64,000 bases of DNA, from assembly GCA_021292165.1 (NCBI GenBank), contig CM037879.1:42369802-42433801 (forward strand). Reading direction: 5' to 3'. Within the stretch, counting starts at the first letter, position 1. Each line of letters starts with the position of its first letter. The DNA comes from Shinisaurus crocodilurus. Its lineage: Eukaryota > Chordata > Lepidosauria > Squamata > Shinisauridae. The notes under the pieces were generated by a model that was not told where the DNA came from, ran no database searches, and saw only the letters and a program-made list of their open reading frames with translations. Position numbers and translations under genes: made by a program. This document shows, piece by piece, positions 18,478 through 29,902 of this stretch.

Positions 18478-20461
18478 TTTTGCAAAAGCAGCCCCCATCA
18501 GGCTTTTGAGGCACAATTGCAAACAATTCCCACAAGGAAAAAAGGCAGAGGGCAACAGAAGAAGCCAATGTGGCTTCACAATAAACTCAAAGATGACCTG
18601 AAAACAAAAAAGGACACGTATAGGAAGTGGAAGGAAGGACAGGCTACAAGGGAAGAGTACAGGCAGGTAGCACAGAACTGCAGGAATAGTGTCAGGAAGG
18701 CTAAAGCTGAGAATGAGCTAAGATTAGCGAGGAATGCTAAAAGCAACAAAAAAGCTTTTTTCAGATACATGCACAGTAAAGGCAGAAGAAAGAACTGGTG
18801 GTTCAACTACGCAATGAGGATGGCAAATTGATAACAGAAGACAAAGAAAAGGCAGAAGTGTTCAATTCCTACTTCGGCTCAGTCTTCTCCCGAAAGAGGG
18901 TCTATGACCCCCCTGGCAAACCTGAAGTGCAGACTGAAGGGTCAGGATTGCAGCTTGAGATTGAAAGGCAAATCGTCAAGGAGCACCTGATTGCTCTGAA
19001 CAAGTTTAAATCTCCAGGGCCTGATGAGCTGCATCCTAGAGTAATAAAGGAACTGGCAGAAGAACTCTCAGAACCATTGTCTATTATCTTTGAGAAATCA
19101 TGGAGGACAGGTGAAGTGCCAGACGACTGGAGGAGGGCAAATGTTGTTCCCATCTTCAAAAAGGGCAAGAAGGAGGAACCTGGGAACTATAGGCCAGTCA
19201 GTCTGACATCAATCCCCGGGAAGATTTTGGAGCAGATTATAAAGAAGTCAGTCTGCAAGCACTTTGAAAACAATGCAGTGATTACTAGAAGCCAGCATGG
19301 ATTTGTCAAGAACAAATCCTGTCAGACTAATCTGATCTCATTTTTTGATCGGGTAACCTCCGTTGTGGACTGTGGGAATGCTGTGTACATTATATATCTG
19401 GACTTCAGCAAAGCTTTCGACAAAGTGCCTCATGATATCCTGATTAGCAAGCTAGCTAAGAGTGGGCTAGATGGAACAATTATCAGGTGGATCCACAATT
19501 GGCTACAGAATCGGACTCAAAGAGTGCTTATCAATGGTTCCTTCTCAAACTGGGGAGAGGTAACAAGCGGGGTACCACAGGACTCGGTCCTGGGCCCAGT
19601 GCTCTTCAACATTTTATTAATGACTTGGATCAGGAGGTACAGGGAATGCTTATCAAATTTGCAGATGACACAAAGTTGGGTGGAACAGCTAATACTCTGG
19701 AAGACAGAAACAAAATTCAAAGTGACCTCGATAGGCTGGAACGCTGGGCCGAAAACAACAGAATGAAATTTAATAGGGATAAATGCCAAGTGCTGCACCT
19801 AGGGAGAGGAAACCAAATGCAGAGTTACAGAATGGGGGACACTTGGCTCAACAATACTACAAGTGGGAAGGATCTTGGAATTGTGGTAGATCACAAACTG
19901 AATATGAGCCAGCAATGCGATGTGGCTGCAAAGAAGGCAAATGCAATTTTGGGCTGTATTAATAGAAGTATAGCTTCCAAATCGCGGGAAGTGATAATTC
20001 CCCTTTACTCGGCACTGGTTAGGCCTCATCTTGAGTACTGCGTCCAGTTCTGGGCACCACACTTTAAGAAGGACATAGACAAACTGGAGAGGGTTCAGAG
20101 GAGGGTAACAAGGATGATAAAGGGACTGGAAACAAGGCCCTATGAGGAGAGACTAAAAGAACTGGGCATGTTTAGCCTTCAGAAGAGGAGACTGAGGGGA
20201 GATATGATCGCACTCTTCCAGTATTTGAAGGGATGTCACACAGAGGAGGGACAGGATCTCTTCTCGATCATCCCAGTTTGCAGGATACGGAATAATGGGC
20301 TCAAGTTACAGGAACCTAGATTCCACCTAAACATCAGGAAAAATTTCCTGACTGTCAGAGCAATAAGACAATGGAACCAACTACCTAGGGAGGTGGTGGG
20401 CTCTCCCACTCTGGAGGCATTCAAGGTGCAGCTGGACAATAATCTGTCAGGGATGCTTTGA
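18478..20461 (+). pseudogene. CR1 ORF2 remnant with frameshifts
   Basis: The coding sequence is split over three overlapping frames. The first (to 18831) holds the basic linker (QQKKPMWLHNKLKDDLKTKK). The second (18798-19766) holds the reverse transcriptase core with SPGPDELHPRVIKEL, NYRPVSLTSIPGKILEQI, a DFSKAFDKVPHD block with the first catalytic Asp, and SGVPQDSVLGPVLFN. The third (from about 19616 to 20461) holds IKFADDTKLGG with the catalytic Asp pair and the C-terminal region. One break lies around 18795-18831. The second is in the T-run at 19612-19615 and is consistent with loss of a single base. The copy cannot encode an active enzyme. Confidence 0.93.
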
Positions 20462-20551
20462 CCTGGATTCCTGCGTTGAGCAGGGGGTTAGACTCGATGG
20501 CCTTGTAGGCCCCTTCGAACTCTACTTTTCTATGATTCTATGATTCTATGA
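18478..20551 (+). mobile_element. CR1 LINE, longest copy (lacks endonuclease)
   Basis: A 5'-truncated CR1 starts in the linker between endonuclease and reverse transcriptase. It continues through the whole reverse transcriptase and C-terminal region and ends with a 3' UTR and a CTATGATTCTATGATTCTAT tail. It serves as the internal reference for the shorter CR1 copies at 294-1098, 4698-5023, 24537-24772 and 48776-49128. No endonuclease and no ORF1 are present. Confidence 0.95.
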
Positions 20552-21666
20552 GGGGAGTTAATAAATCAACAGAAGCCACTTAACTCCAGCATTTTCATGA
20601 GTCCTGTGCAATTCTAAGTAAATAACAGGATTGGAAGAATGAAAAAAGTTGTTTATACTGAAACATAGTCTACCGTTCAAAGGAGCACAGAAGATGCTTA
20701 AGTGTTAAGATTTAACGTTGCTCCCATTCCCCGTAGTAATGGTATCCCATTAAACAGAATGTTAAGCCAAAGCTGTTAGCATTGGCGGAAGGCCAAGTAG
20801 ACACCAAATCTTCATAGATTGGATTTAATTGGTACAAGAAGAGGTAATTTATTAAGGAACACTGAAACCTTGTATACACTGAAACATCAGACCAAAGGGC
20901 ATGAAGTCTTGTGTGAATATTACATTTGATAATCAGGGTGTGTGTGTTTTCCCTTTAGAAGGCCTAATACAGTCCATGCACTGAGAAACCACTACAATTT
21001 CTCTACAGAGCTCCGATACCTGGAGCCCTTCAGTCTGCCACATTTTCCATTCCCTTCTCTCCAGGAATGTTTGCTGTTCATTAAAATGTATTAAGACCAC
21101 ATTGTAGCCACTCCCAACAGTTAGTTTTGGTTGCACCCCTTACTAAACCATGACCAATTGTTCCATCCTCTTTTACTAACCTTCCTTGAATTCTCAGTAG
21201 ATATCGGCTGTTTCTGTCACACTGTCATTAAGCAATGGGCTATGGTGTAATGGTAATAGGAACTCAAAATGTGCCTTCTTTGAGCCATGGTACATGAAGG
21301 GTAACCATTCTGAGGAGCAGCAGCAAAGAAGTGAAATTAGGATAGCAGCCATTTTGAAATCAATTCTATTAAGAGGTGCACAGTTTTAAGTACAATTTGT
21401 TTTTCCATACTTCAATCTCTTGTTGGATTGTTGTACAAAGTTTAGAGAAGAGGAGGCTAAGGGAAAACATGACAGAAAACTTGGGAATTTGGGGAGATGT
21501 GGGAATCACCTATGAAAGTTCACATAGTGTGTGGTGTACAGGCAGACAGAGTGAGAACCAGACTTCCAAGACTGATTTAACTCTGGGGCACCCAGTGGGA
21601 GCTTAGAACACAGTTGAGAAGGCAGAGGGCGGGAGAAAGGACAACTGGAGCAAGAACAAATGGATG
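20552..21666. other. Unassigned sequence
   Basis: More than 1 kb with no recognised repeat, apart from a short GTGTGTGTG run near 20938, and no supported gene. Confidence 0.45.
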
Positions 21667-21674
21667 CCCTACAG

Positions 21675-21795
21675 CAGTGTTCTCCAACCTTGGGTCCCCA
21701 GATGTTTTTGGCCTACAACTCCCAGTGTAGCTGGCTGGGGCATGCTGGGAGTTGTAGGCCAAAAACATCTGTGGACCCAAGGTTGGAGAACACTG
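21675..21795. mobile_element. Palindromic hAT-type MITE
   Basis: Arms start CAGTGTTCTCCAACCTTGGG and end with its complement. The flanking octamers CCCTACAG (21667-21674) and CCCTAGAG (21796-21803) match at 7 of 8. Confidence 0.92.
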
Positions 21796-21807
21796 CCCTA
21801 GAGTCAC

Positions 21808-21851
<44 letters not shown>
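21808..21851. repeat. (AC)n microsatellite
   Basis: A pure AC run of about 21 units directly after the MITE. Confidence 0.97.
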
Positions 21852-21852
<1 letters not shown>

Positions 21853-22004
21853 TTGTGAAAGCTAAAAGGTAGCAGGCAGAAAAGCAAAGGAAGCCTTAAC
21901 CCTAGCAAAAGACTTAAACAAAATGAAGTTCCACACAGATAGTGATTCACTAGATTCAATATAGTTTTGGGACTGGCAATTAGAAATGAAAGTGGAGCGA
22001 GAAC

Positions 22005-22235
22005 GAGAAGGGGGCAGAAAGAGAGAGAGAAGGGTGGCAGAGGGAGGGAGGGAGAGAAGGGTGGCAGAAAGAAGAGAGAGAGAAGGGTGGCAGAAAGAGA
22101 GAGAGAAGGGTGGCAGAAAGAAGAGGGGGGGTGGCAGAGAGAGAGACACACAGAAAGAGAAGGGGAAGAAAGAAGAGAAAGAGCAGGGTGACAGAAAGAG
22201 AGAGGGGGTAGCAGAAAGAGAAAGAAAAGGTGTGG
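22005..22235. repeat. GA-rich minisatellite (AGAGAGAAGGGTGGCAGAAA unit)
   Basis: About six to eight imperfect units of 20-27 bp share the core AGAAGGGTGGCAGA. It creates long but meaningless open frames on both strands (Arg/Glu/Gly-rich on plus; Ser/Leu/Pro-rich on minus). Confidence 0.9.
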
Positions 22236-22239
22236 TCCC

Positions 22240-22370
22240 ACCCACTTTTGGCTCTGGTCCTGCCCACTGCTGGCTCTGGCCCCACCCACAACCAACACGC
22301 AACCCACCCACCCCAGCTGATTACCCTCAAGGGAATATGGCCCTTGGCAGAAAAAGGTTCCCTATCTCTG
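22240..22370. repeat. hAT-like element end fragment
   Basis: Short CCCGCCC-like repeats (GGCTCTGGTCCTGCCCACTG and variants) are followed by a GGCAGAAAAAGGTTCCCTAT end that resembles a right-hand hAT terminus. No matching left end was found. Confidence 0.35.
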
Positions 22371-22374
22371 CCAA

Positions 22375-22510
22375 TAGGAACATTGGAAGCTGCTTTGTAT
22401 CAGGTCTATTTGTCCATCTAACCCAGGATTGTCACCTCTGACCAGTGTCAGCTCTCCAGGGTTTCTCCAGGCAGAGAAACATTTTCCCATCACGGGGCTA
22501 CCTGATCCAC
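22375..22510 (+). repeat. Dispersed LINE-tail-like repeat (GGAAGCTGC family), second copy
   Basis: Blocks ACATTGGAAGCTGCTTTGTA, TTGTCCATCTAACCCAGGAT and CAGCTCTCCAGGGTTTC follow the same order as at 5985-6150. Confidence 0.5.
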
Positions 22511-22607
22511 TAAACTGGAGATACCAGCCGATGAACTTAGCCCCTCCCGGGTGCACGTGCACCGCCAACCCCTTGCCCTGTGAGCTCCACAACCACTTTA
22601 TCTAGTG

Positions 22608-23091
22608 CAGGGGTGCAGCACCTCAGGCCCAGGGGCCAAATGGGGACCCCTCTGGGGTTCCCCAGAAGGCCATACCCACCCCTTTCCCCCAACCATTGGT
22701 ATTTTGGTGGTCTCTTGGCTTTTGTGCAGTTTTTCCCATTCTGAAAGGTTGTAATGCCTCTCCTAAGGCCTAGTTACTGACGGTAAGAGCTTTAAGCTAA
22801 AGTATGCTGGTATTCTGGGCCCCACCCCTTTGTAGATAGATTGAGGGGAAAGCTTTTCCAGCTGTGAACCTTGGTAGCAGTGTGCTTTGAAATACGGAAG
22901 TAGGGAAGCAGTTGTAGATAATAATGTGTTTATTGGGATAAGAGTTATTTATGTAAGATTAAGATTATTTATGTAAGACAAAATACTAACACCCTTCTGC
23001 CTTTGACAATGCCCACCACTGGAATGTGGCCCCCAAGAGCTTCTCTGAAATGTAATTTGGCCCTCGGGCTGAAAGAGGTTCTGCACCCCTG
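22608..23091. mobile_element. Non-autonomous hAT element, TIR CAGGGGTG, with perfect 8-bp TSD
   Basis: Begins CAGGGGTGCAGCACCTCAGG and ends GAGGTTCTGCACCCCTG. ATCTAGTG flanks it at 22600-22607 and 23092-23099. It is about 115 bp longer than its relative at 8280-8646, owing to extra sequence around 22850-22975. Confidence 0.92.
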
Positions 23092-23099
23092 ATCTAGTG

Positions 23100-24536
23100 G
23101 CTGTGACAGAAACAGCATACCTCGGTCTTTCTTCCCCTCTCTTTCTCTCCCTCTCGCCCTTTCTCCCCCTCTTCTTCCTCTGCAACAACTTTTTGGCTTG
23201 TAATCGACTAGTGACCGAGGAGCAGAGCTGAATCAGGCCCTCTGCTTAGAAAATGTCAAAGCAGTGGTTCTGGTTCTTCTTTTGTTTGCACGTATTTACG
23301 ATCGGTGGCCTGATAACAGGATCGTACTCTCAGCTTCCAAAGGCCTGCCACCGCAGGGCAACAGGGAGAGTGGATAGTCCATCAGATTATGGCAACTCTC
23401 ATTTTCAGAAACCAGCATCTATGGAAAAATAGCCTTTCTAATTCAAAATCACATCCACATCCATAATCCAGTTAAGTGGAGAAGGAAAATGCACCACATT
23501 GTTTACTTGAGTATAACTTGCCCAGGTCCATTGAGAATGCTGGGAAAATGATGCGGTCATAAAGGTTTCCTTGCCACTTATTTGGAACAACCTACACAAT
23601 TGTCTCGTGGCTTTGCCGCTAGTGAGTAATGCAGTTATCTTAGAGCCATGCCAGTAAAACCCTTATTTCAAACCACAGTATTCTGCATATGTTACATACA
23701 GGAAAAGCTACAGAATAAAACTATTTTCCAAGTGGTTTTTGAGTACTTAAAATCATTTTATTGGGTTTATTTTTGTATGTCCCCATTTGTTGTTGCTTTT
23801 TTAAAAAAAGAAAAGAAAAGGCCATTCATATTTACCATATGTCGGGTTCAGAAAGAAAGAGTTGGTTTCAAACCGATTTCCTATGGTTAAAAACTTAAAA
23901 ACATTGTAGGTATGAAATTCCATTTAGCTGGACCTTCCAAGCCTAGAAGGGGTGCATGTAACAGCGGAAAACTGGAGATCTCTCTTTTCTAACAGCGTAA
24001 ATCTCCCATTTCTTGCACCGCTAGGTATAAGAGAGGGATCGTAGGCCTCTCAAGAGACCAAGGTGGGATGCAGATTAATTCAGGCTCTCAAGGCTAGTCA
24101 GATTTATTTTGGCATGGCTGCATAAAATGGGCATGGGTACGGAGCAAAGACTGACATTTCTAAAGAGACAGCATTGCTATCTGATGTCAATGCAATGCAT
24201 TCAAATTAAACCACAGTTCTGTAGTAAAGATGGTGTTGAGATGTTTTGTTCTAAATGTTGCAGAGTTCTGGCTAAACACAGCCCACTATCCATGTTATGA
24301 TGGCCCACCAGGGGCTCCGTAAGACACCAGTTTCTGCTACCTGTGTGGTACTGGGGGGGGGGGGAAGGAGGGTGTCAAGCAGCACAATATATGAGAGCCA
24401 TAATGCCTAAACATTTCTAACATAATTGATTTAAGACTTGATGGAATGCCTCCTCCCATATTACCTGCCTGTACTGTAGGGTCATGCACAGAAGCCTGTC
24501 TTCAAGTCCCCCGGGCATTCTGAGTCTTGGAGGGTG
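23100..24536. other. Unassigned sequence
   Basis: About 1.4 kb of mixed-composition DNA without named repeats, except a G-rich run at about 24350-24370. No gene could be supported. Confidence 0.45.
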
Positions 24537-24772
24537 GCAACCCAGATTCCACCTAAACATCAGGAAAAATTTCCTGACTGTCAAAGCAATAAGACAATGG
24601 AACCAACTACCTAGGGAGGTGGTGGGCTCTCCCACTCTGGAGGCATTCAAGGTGCAGCTGGACAGCCATCTGTCGGGGATGCTTTGACTTGGATTCCTGC
24701 ATTGAGCAGGGGGCTGGACTCGATGGCCTGGTAGGCCCCTTCCAACTCTACTTTTCTAGGATTCTATGATTC
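24537..24772 (+). mobile_element. CR1 LINE 3' end, short
   Basis: Starts abruptly at CAACCCAGATTCCACCTAAA within the C-terminal coding region (RFHLNIRKNFLTV). It continues to the GML stop and the GAGCAGGGGGCTGGACTCGA tail, ending in GATTCTATGATTCTAAG. This is a strongly 5'-truncated insertion. Confidence 0.93.
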
Positions 24773-25140
24773 TAAGAGAAAGGGCTTTTTCAGTGGTGGC
24801 CCCCCAGCTCTGGAATTCCTCAAAGGGAAGCTTGCCTGGTGCCCACACTGCTATCTTTTCAGCTCCAGGCTAAGGCTTTCCTGTTTTTCCAGGCCTTTTA
24901 GGTATTTTAAAATATTTTTGTGTTTTATTATTTTAGTCTCTTCAATGTGGTTTTATCTCTTATACCTGATACTGTATTTATGCTGGGTTGGCATACTTAT
25001 TAATTTTATATTGTTGATTTTTGTTGATTGTGACTTTATTTGGATGATGGTGGTGATGGTGATGATGGTGGTGATGGTGATGATTTAAATTGTAAAATGC
25101 CTAGAGAAATTTATTTTATAATGTGTGTAAATAAATAAAT
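24773..25140 (+). mobile_element. L2-like LINE 3' end
   Basis: A GAGAAAGGGCTTTTTCAGTG, then TGGCCCCCCAGCTCTGGAAT block corresponds to the L2 C-terminal R-A-F-S-V-A-P-L-W-N motif. A T-rich 3' UTR ends AATTGTAAAATGCCTAGAGA and an AAATAAATAAAT tail. A GATGGTGGTGATGGTGAT minisatellite lies at 25044-25084. Confidence 0.7.
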
Positions 25141-25574
25141 AACTCTGAAAATGGCCACCTCCAGTATATCCAACTGTACTTGGACACCTATAAGTCACCT
25201 AGCGGAGGGTCTGGGCTTAGACTCGAAGCTCCATTGGCAAATCTTCGGTGCCTTACTGCCTGCACCACCAGAATTCTGGGCATAGGCCAGCCATTCTATG
25301 CTCTATAGGGCAACCGTTGCAGTGCTATCAGCTGACCCCACAACCTGAAGGTGGTTAACTGACCTCTCAATCCAATGGAGAGGCCCCATTTCACATTGAA
25401 AAACAATGCAGACCTTTTCCTCCACATCATCTATCCAATCCAATATTTGATTATCCAACCTGTCCGTGACCTTAGCTCTGTTCAGGCATTCTAAATGTGG
25501 GCAAAGTAAACAGGTGAAGAAGGGGAGCAGAGACGAGTGTGATAGCCCCGCCCCCTCAAGCATTTCTGTTGCCC
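25141..25574. other. Unassigned sequence
   Basis: No recognised features. Confidence 0.4.
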
Positions 25575-25746
25575 TCTACATGTGTGTGTGGGGGGGGTTG
25601 ACTTTCTGAAGGGGAGAGCCTCTTCTCTCCATGGAGGTTCTCCCTGTGATTTTGGAACCCTGGTTTTCTGGGTTTCCAAATCACAGGGAGAGCTTCCATG
25701 AATAGAAGAGGTTCTGCCTTCCAGAAAGCCACTCTACACATGGAGA
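25570..25746. repeat. Imperfect inverted repeat (~75-bp arms), MITE-like
   Basis: Left arm CTACATGTGTGTGTGG ... CTTTCTGAAGGGGAGAGCCT ... TCTCCCTGTGATTT mirrors a right arm ending CTTCCAGAAAGCCACTCTAC, ACATGG. The arms are interrupted by a short spacer near 25655. No target duplication is visible. Confidence 0.6.
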
Positions 25747-26759
25747 GTGACCAAAACGGTGACAAACGAGGGCAGAGTTAGCGTGCTCATCCCTGCTCCC
25801 ATTCCTCATGCATTTGCTTTACCCATATTCATAATGCCTGAATAGGGCTCTCATCTCCTGCCTTTGGTTCCTGTTTGCCCAATCAGATGTGTGACTTCCA
25901 GTCTGTTCATGACCATGCCTCTGGCCCATGTGCCCATCAGCTTACCTGTGTCAGACCTGGAGTCTGTGGCAGTCTGCCCCAGTCATAGGAAACATGTCGG
26001 CCACTGAGTTACAACATCTTAGCCACTGAAGTGACAACACCATGAGAACAGTTGATGAGGTGAATATGTGATGAGGTAAACACTATGACAACATGTGATG
26101 AGGTAAAAACCATGTGATGAGGTAAACATGTGATGAGGTTAAGAGGCAAATGGGTGACAACACTGTGATAACACCTGAGCCACAGTTATGGATGTCACCT
26201 TTACAGAATCGTAACACCATAGAGTTGGAAGGGGTCTTGGAGGCCTTATGTCATCATAACCACTTCTTGCATAGCACAGGCTGGAGGTTCTGATGTATTA
26301 ACAGACACATTAATGAAACAGGCATGGATTATTAACTAAAGCAATGGTTCTCAAACTTTCTGCCTTCAGAGTATTGCAGGGGATTCTGGAATGAGTTCCA
26401 GGGTGCACAGTCAGTTTCCTCTGGGGGGTGCTAGTTAAGCCTGCTGTTAAGCCTCAATGCTGCCCTGCTTGAGCTAGAGTGAATACAGTGCATCATTTAA
26501 TACAGCACTCTATGTATTGTTTGGTTGAACAGCAGTAAGTGCCATTTTGGGAACCTTGTCTACCATTACTCATCTTCTCAGTGAAGAACCCTTGATAAGC
26601 TCCCAAGAGACTCCAGGGTTCCATGGAACACCCAAGTCACTGAGAGGTCGAGACTGAGGCTATGCCCATACAAGTGGGACCTGCCACAAAATGTTGCAGT
26701 GTGGACTACTTCTGTTCAGTGTGTCTGGCTACAGTCCTGTACACATTTACCTGAGAGTA
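25747..26759. other. Mostly unassigned; CR1 tail scrap and minisatellite
   Basis: A GTGATGAGGTAAA-based minisatellite lies at 26047-26145. A CR1 3' tail fragment (CCATAGAGTTGGAAGGGGTC) lies at 26206-26245. A hAT-like left end (CAATGGTTCTCAAACTTTCT) is at 26343. No partner or gene was found for the rest. Confidence 0.5.
26047..26145. repeat. GTGATGAGGTAAA minisatellite
   Basis: Four to five imperfect units share CATGTGATGAGGTAAA with variable spacers. Confidence 0.85.
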
Positions 26760-27130
26760 GGGCTGGCACCAAGGGTAGGCATGGTTGGGCACCTGCCAAG
26801 GGCCCACACCCCAGCAGGGGTCCACTGACAAGAGTCCACTGGACTTGCTCCCCCTCTTCACTATTGCAACTTGCTTGTTCATCTGCCTTTCACTCTGGCC
26901 AAGACAATGGAGGTGGAGAAAAGGGGGAGCAGTAGATGCCACAGCCTACTTGCTCACTGGCTCTCTGCCTGTCAAGCAAGTGGCAGCGATGATGAGAAAG
27001 AGGATGAGGAGCAATAGCAGCTGGTGACAATGGTGGTGCGAAGGTAGGCTCACTAAGACACCCATTGAGGGTGTCTTGCCCAAGGGCCCTCAAAAATTTG
27101 GAGCCCGCAGTGATTGCAACCCAAGCCTAT
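26760..27130 (+). repeat. Unclassified dispersed repeat, copy A
   Basis: This 370-bp segment is matched in reverse orientation by 42597-43005. Shared pieces include GGCACCTGCC, GACAAGAGTCCACTGGACTT, CTTGCTTGTTCATCTGCCTT, GGCTCTCTGCCTGTCAAGC and AAGACACCCATTGAGGGTGT. No coding capacity, tRNA-like promoter or clear terminal repeats can be seen. Confidence 0.65.
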
Positions 27131-27658
27131 CTGCAGCCTAAGAAGTTTCTCACTGGATGTTTATTTGCCGCCTGTCCTCCTGGCAAGGATGAAGCCACAT
27201 TGTGTCCTCCTTTGTGTTCTTGGGGGAAGGAATTGGGCCCCAGACCCCCCCAGGCATTGCCCACCCCTGATATAGCCCCATACCACTCAGTTTTAGTCTT
27301 TAAGTTAGTGATGGACCATGAAATGCCAAGCATCGAGTAGATGTGAATGGGCAAGAGGAAAGAGGAATGAAATAACAGCACAAGTAACTTGACTACCGGT
27401 AAGTTCCCATGACAAGTCAGCGCAGGGATACATGATGTAAAGGCCTTCTGATCCTTAGCCCCATTTCTCAATAACTAAGCTATGCCATGTCACACTCAGC
27501 TAGTTCATATAATTTTAAATGAGCCTTAGGTTGAGCAACAAGAAAAGGCACTAGGTTGTCCTTTGTGGTTATTTTGGGTGTTTCTGAAGGAATTGATTAT
27601 CTTTTCTTATTTATTATGGAGGGGAATACTTGGAAAGTGGGAACAAAGATAAAGCACC
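27131..27658. other. Unassigned sequence
   Basis: No recognised features. Confidence 0.4.
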
Positions 27659-27662
27659 TTAA

Positions 27663-27786
27663 GGGTGCAATCCTACGCAAGTTTAGATGGAAAAAAGGCC
27701 TACAACTCCCAGCATGCCCCAGCCTGGCTGGGGCATGCTGGGAGTTGTAGGCCTTTTTTCCATCTAAACATGTGTAGGATTGCGCC
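27663..27786. mobile_element. Palindromic MITE flanked by TTAA (piggyBac-like)
   Basis: The element starts GGGTGCAATCCTACGCAAGT and ends with the near-complement ACATGTGTAGGATTGCGCC. The whole 124 bp folds as one hairpin around CCAGCCTGGCTGG. TTAA flanks both sides (27659-27662 and 27787-27790), the signature of piggyBac-superfamily insertion. Its centre shares CTACAACTCCCAGCATGCCC with the hAT-type MITEs. Confidence 0.82.
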
Positions 27787-27790
27787 TTAA

Positions 27791-28571
27791 AAGTCTCTGT
27801 ACGATCTAACCTGATCTGCTGGGGCCATGGAAAGGTGCCATGTTTAAAAAGTAAGCTTTTCTTTTTCTTTTTTCAATTAAAAGCACAAAATATAGAGGCT
27901 AAAAATAAATTGCTAAAAAAGAAAAGTTCCTGTAATTTTAAGTTTAAAATATGAGCCTGAGTAATCAAGGAAAGTATTTTTACTGCCCAGTCAATATTTT
28001 TCCTGGAAGCTTCAATAAATAGACTTTCTTTAGATCTCTTGTATGTGCCTAATGGTCTTAGGTGTCTTATACCACAGAAAACTTTATCCTCAAGAAATAT
28101 AGTAAACAGGAACTCTGTGGTTACGTAGTTCCTGGAAGAAAAAAAGTAAAAAAAAAAAGAAAGAAAGAAAAGAAAGCCTGCTGGTTTCCATGACTTACAT
28201 ACAATTTATTCTGATTTTTTTCCCCAAAAAAAGAGCTACCCTTCTTCCCAGCCAAAATCTGTTATGCCATCCTTTGTTTCTATTTATTTCACTTAGAAAA
28301 ATAACACTTTCCCCCCCCCTTGTCTGTCAGCTTGCAGGCCATTTTTTTCATATCATATTAATATGTCTTTCACCTACTTTTGTGGATGTGCTAGAAAGAA
28401 CAAGGAGAGCTTATTCTGTCTTGCTAAAGCTCTATTTACTTTCTTTTCTGAATCAGCAACTCATAGGGCCATGAGCCGTCTAAGAGTGAAGCGAGGTGGC
28501 GGGAGGGCGGGGAAGAGAGATCTTATATGCACGTAGAGATACGAGAATTTAGACCTTCACTGTCACTCCCG
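27791..28571. other. Unassigned sequence
   Basis: AT-rich with A-runs (28138-28170) and a C-run (28312-28319). Nothing nameable. Confidence 0.4.
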
Positions 28572-28969
28572 TAGAGATGGGGGAGAAATTAATTCCATTC
28601 ACATTTTAATGCAAACTTACCTAATTTCAAACCACTATGAGAACTGAAACTCAGTTATCCTTCTAAATCTGCATTTCTTTGAATTTTCAGGGGGCTCTTT
28701 GATGAAACAATGAGTACAAAAATTGAATATATTTGGAAGAATAACATTCTAAAATGCATTATATTAGGAAAATTGCTTGGGGGGAAAATGTGTATATTAG
28801 GTGACAATACATGCAAAAATGCATGTATTAGGAGAAATGTGCACCAAAAAATGCTTATGAATTTTCGTATGAGCTATTTAAAAAAAAAAAACAATCTCAA
28901 AGTTTGGGATGAACTGAAATCAAAATGAGAAAAATGAGAAACTGAAATGGTCAGATTTGACCATCCCTG
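28572..28969. mobile_element. Non-autonomous hAT-type element (TAGAGATGG...CCATCCCTG)
   Basis: Ends TAGAGATGGGGGAGAAATTA and TCAGATTTGACCATCCCTG. The interior AAAATGCATTATATTAGGAA and GCATGTATTAGGAGAAATGT units match 13935-14714. The flanks do not give a clean 8-bp duplication. Confidence 0.65.
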
Positions 28970-29407
28970 CTCCAGACATGTCGATCTGGGGGAGGGTGGG
29001 AGGACGAAGGGTTGGTTTAAGAGTGGCGCCTCAAGCAAAATTCAAGCACAATGTTTTATTACCATTATTACCGTTGTAAAACTCTCCTCAGGAGCTATTG
29101 AAACCATTTCCTATCAGGAATTGTTTGAGACAGTCAGACACGCTCTGTACCTCCGGATTAAAAAAAACATTCCTGCTTTTATTTTTTTATTTTTTATTTT
29201 TTTAATTGAATTTTCCAAAACAACATTTGGCTTCCGCCTCAAATTATACACTTGGAAGGGACTTCACATTCATCTAGTCCACCCCTGCAGATGCAGGAAA
29301 TCCACTGCTACAACATCTCTATTTCAGTTTCGGATAGATAGTTGGAGAGATGGGATGGCTTAAAGAGGGAAAGTTCTGAGATAAGGCAATCATCGGCATA
29401 TAGGATC
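28970..29407. other. Mostly unassigned; CR1-like tail scrap near 29250-29330
   Basis: An inverted CR1-type tail (ACTTGGAAGGGACTTCACAT, then CTGCAGATGCAGGAAATCC) is recognisable. The rest, including a T-rich run at 29180-29205, is unassigned. Confidence 0.45.
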
Positions 29408-29415
29408 TAATAGGC

Positions 29416-29550
29416 CAGTGTTCTCCAACCTTGGGTCCCCAGATGTTTTTGGCCTACAACTCCCAGCATGCCCCAGCCAGCATAGCTGGCTGGGGCATGC
29501 TGGGAGTTGTAGCCCAAAAACATCTGGGGACCCAAGGTTGGAGAACTCTG
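29416..29550. mobile_element. Palindromic hAT-type MITE with perfect 8-bp TSD
   Basis: Arms CAGTGTTCTCCAACCTTGGG and its complement. TAATAGGC is duplicated at 29408-29415 and 29551-29558. The centre reads CCAGCCAGCATAGCTGGCTG. Confidence 0.94.
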
Positions 29551-29558
29551 TAATAGGC

Positions 29559-29902
29559 AGTGGTGAGGTGGAGGCCACATATAGGGGAGTGCAGCTCTAG
29601 GACAGTTTTTCAGAGCAGGAGTGATTATGTGATCTGCCGAAGTACCCGGGGAATTGACAGACCCTCTTTCCACTGGCAGACAAATGAGGTAATAAAGAGG
29701 CTTTCAGGTTATACTATTGTTTGTGACGGATTAGCAGAGGAACTCAGAGAAACAGAAAAACAAGCAAAGGCTGGACAGTTCATTGATGGGGTATCTACAC
29801 TCCAGCAGTTTAAATGGTAACACTTCTTTGCAAGATGGTTCGCATTTCTGATTATAAAGCTAAAGTTTGCATTTCAGCTGCCTGGGGATCTTGTGTTAAG
29901 CC
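29559..29902. other. Unassigned sequence
   Basis: No recognised features. Confidence 0.4.

Noticed and set aside
21804..22330. Long Ser/Leu/Pro-rich and Arg/Glu/Gly-rich open frames on both strands
   Set aside because: They are translations of the AC microsatellite and the GA minisatellite; low complexity removes stops in several frames at once.
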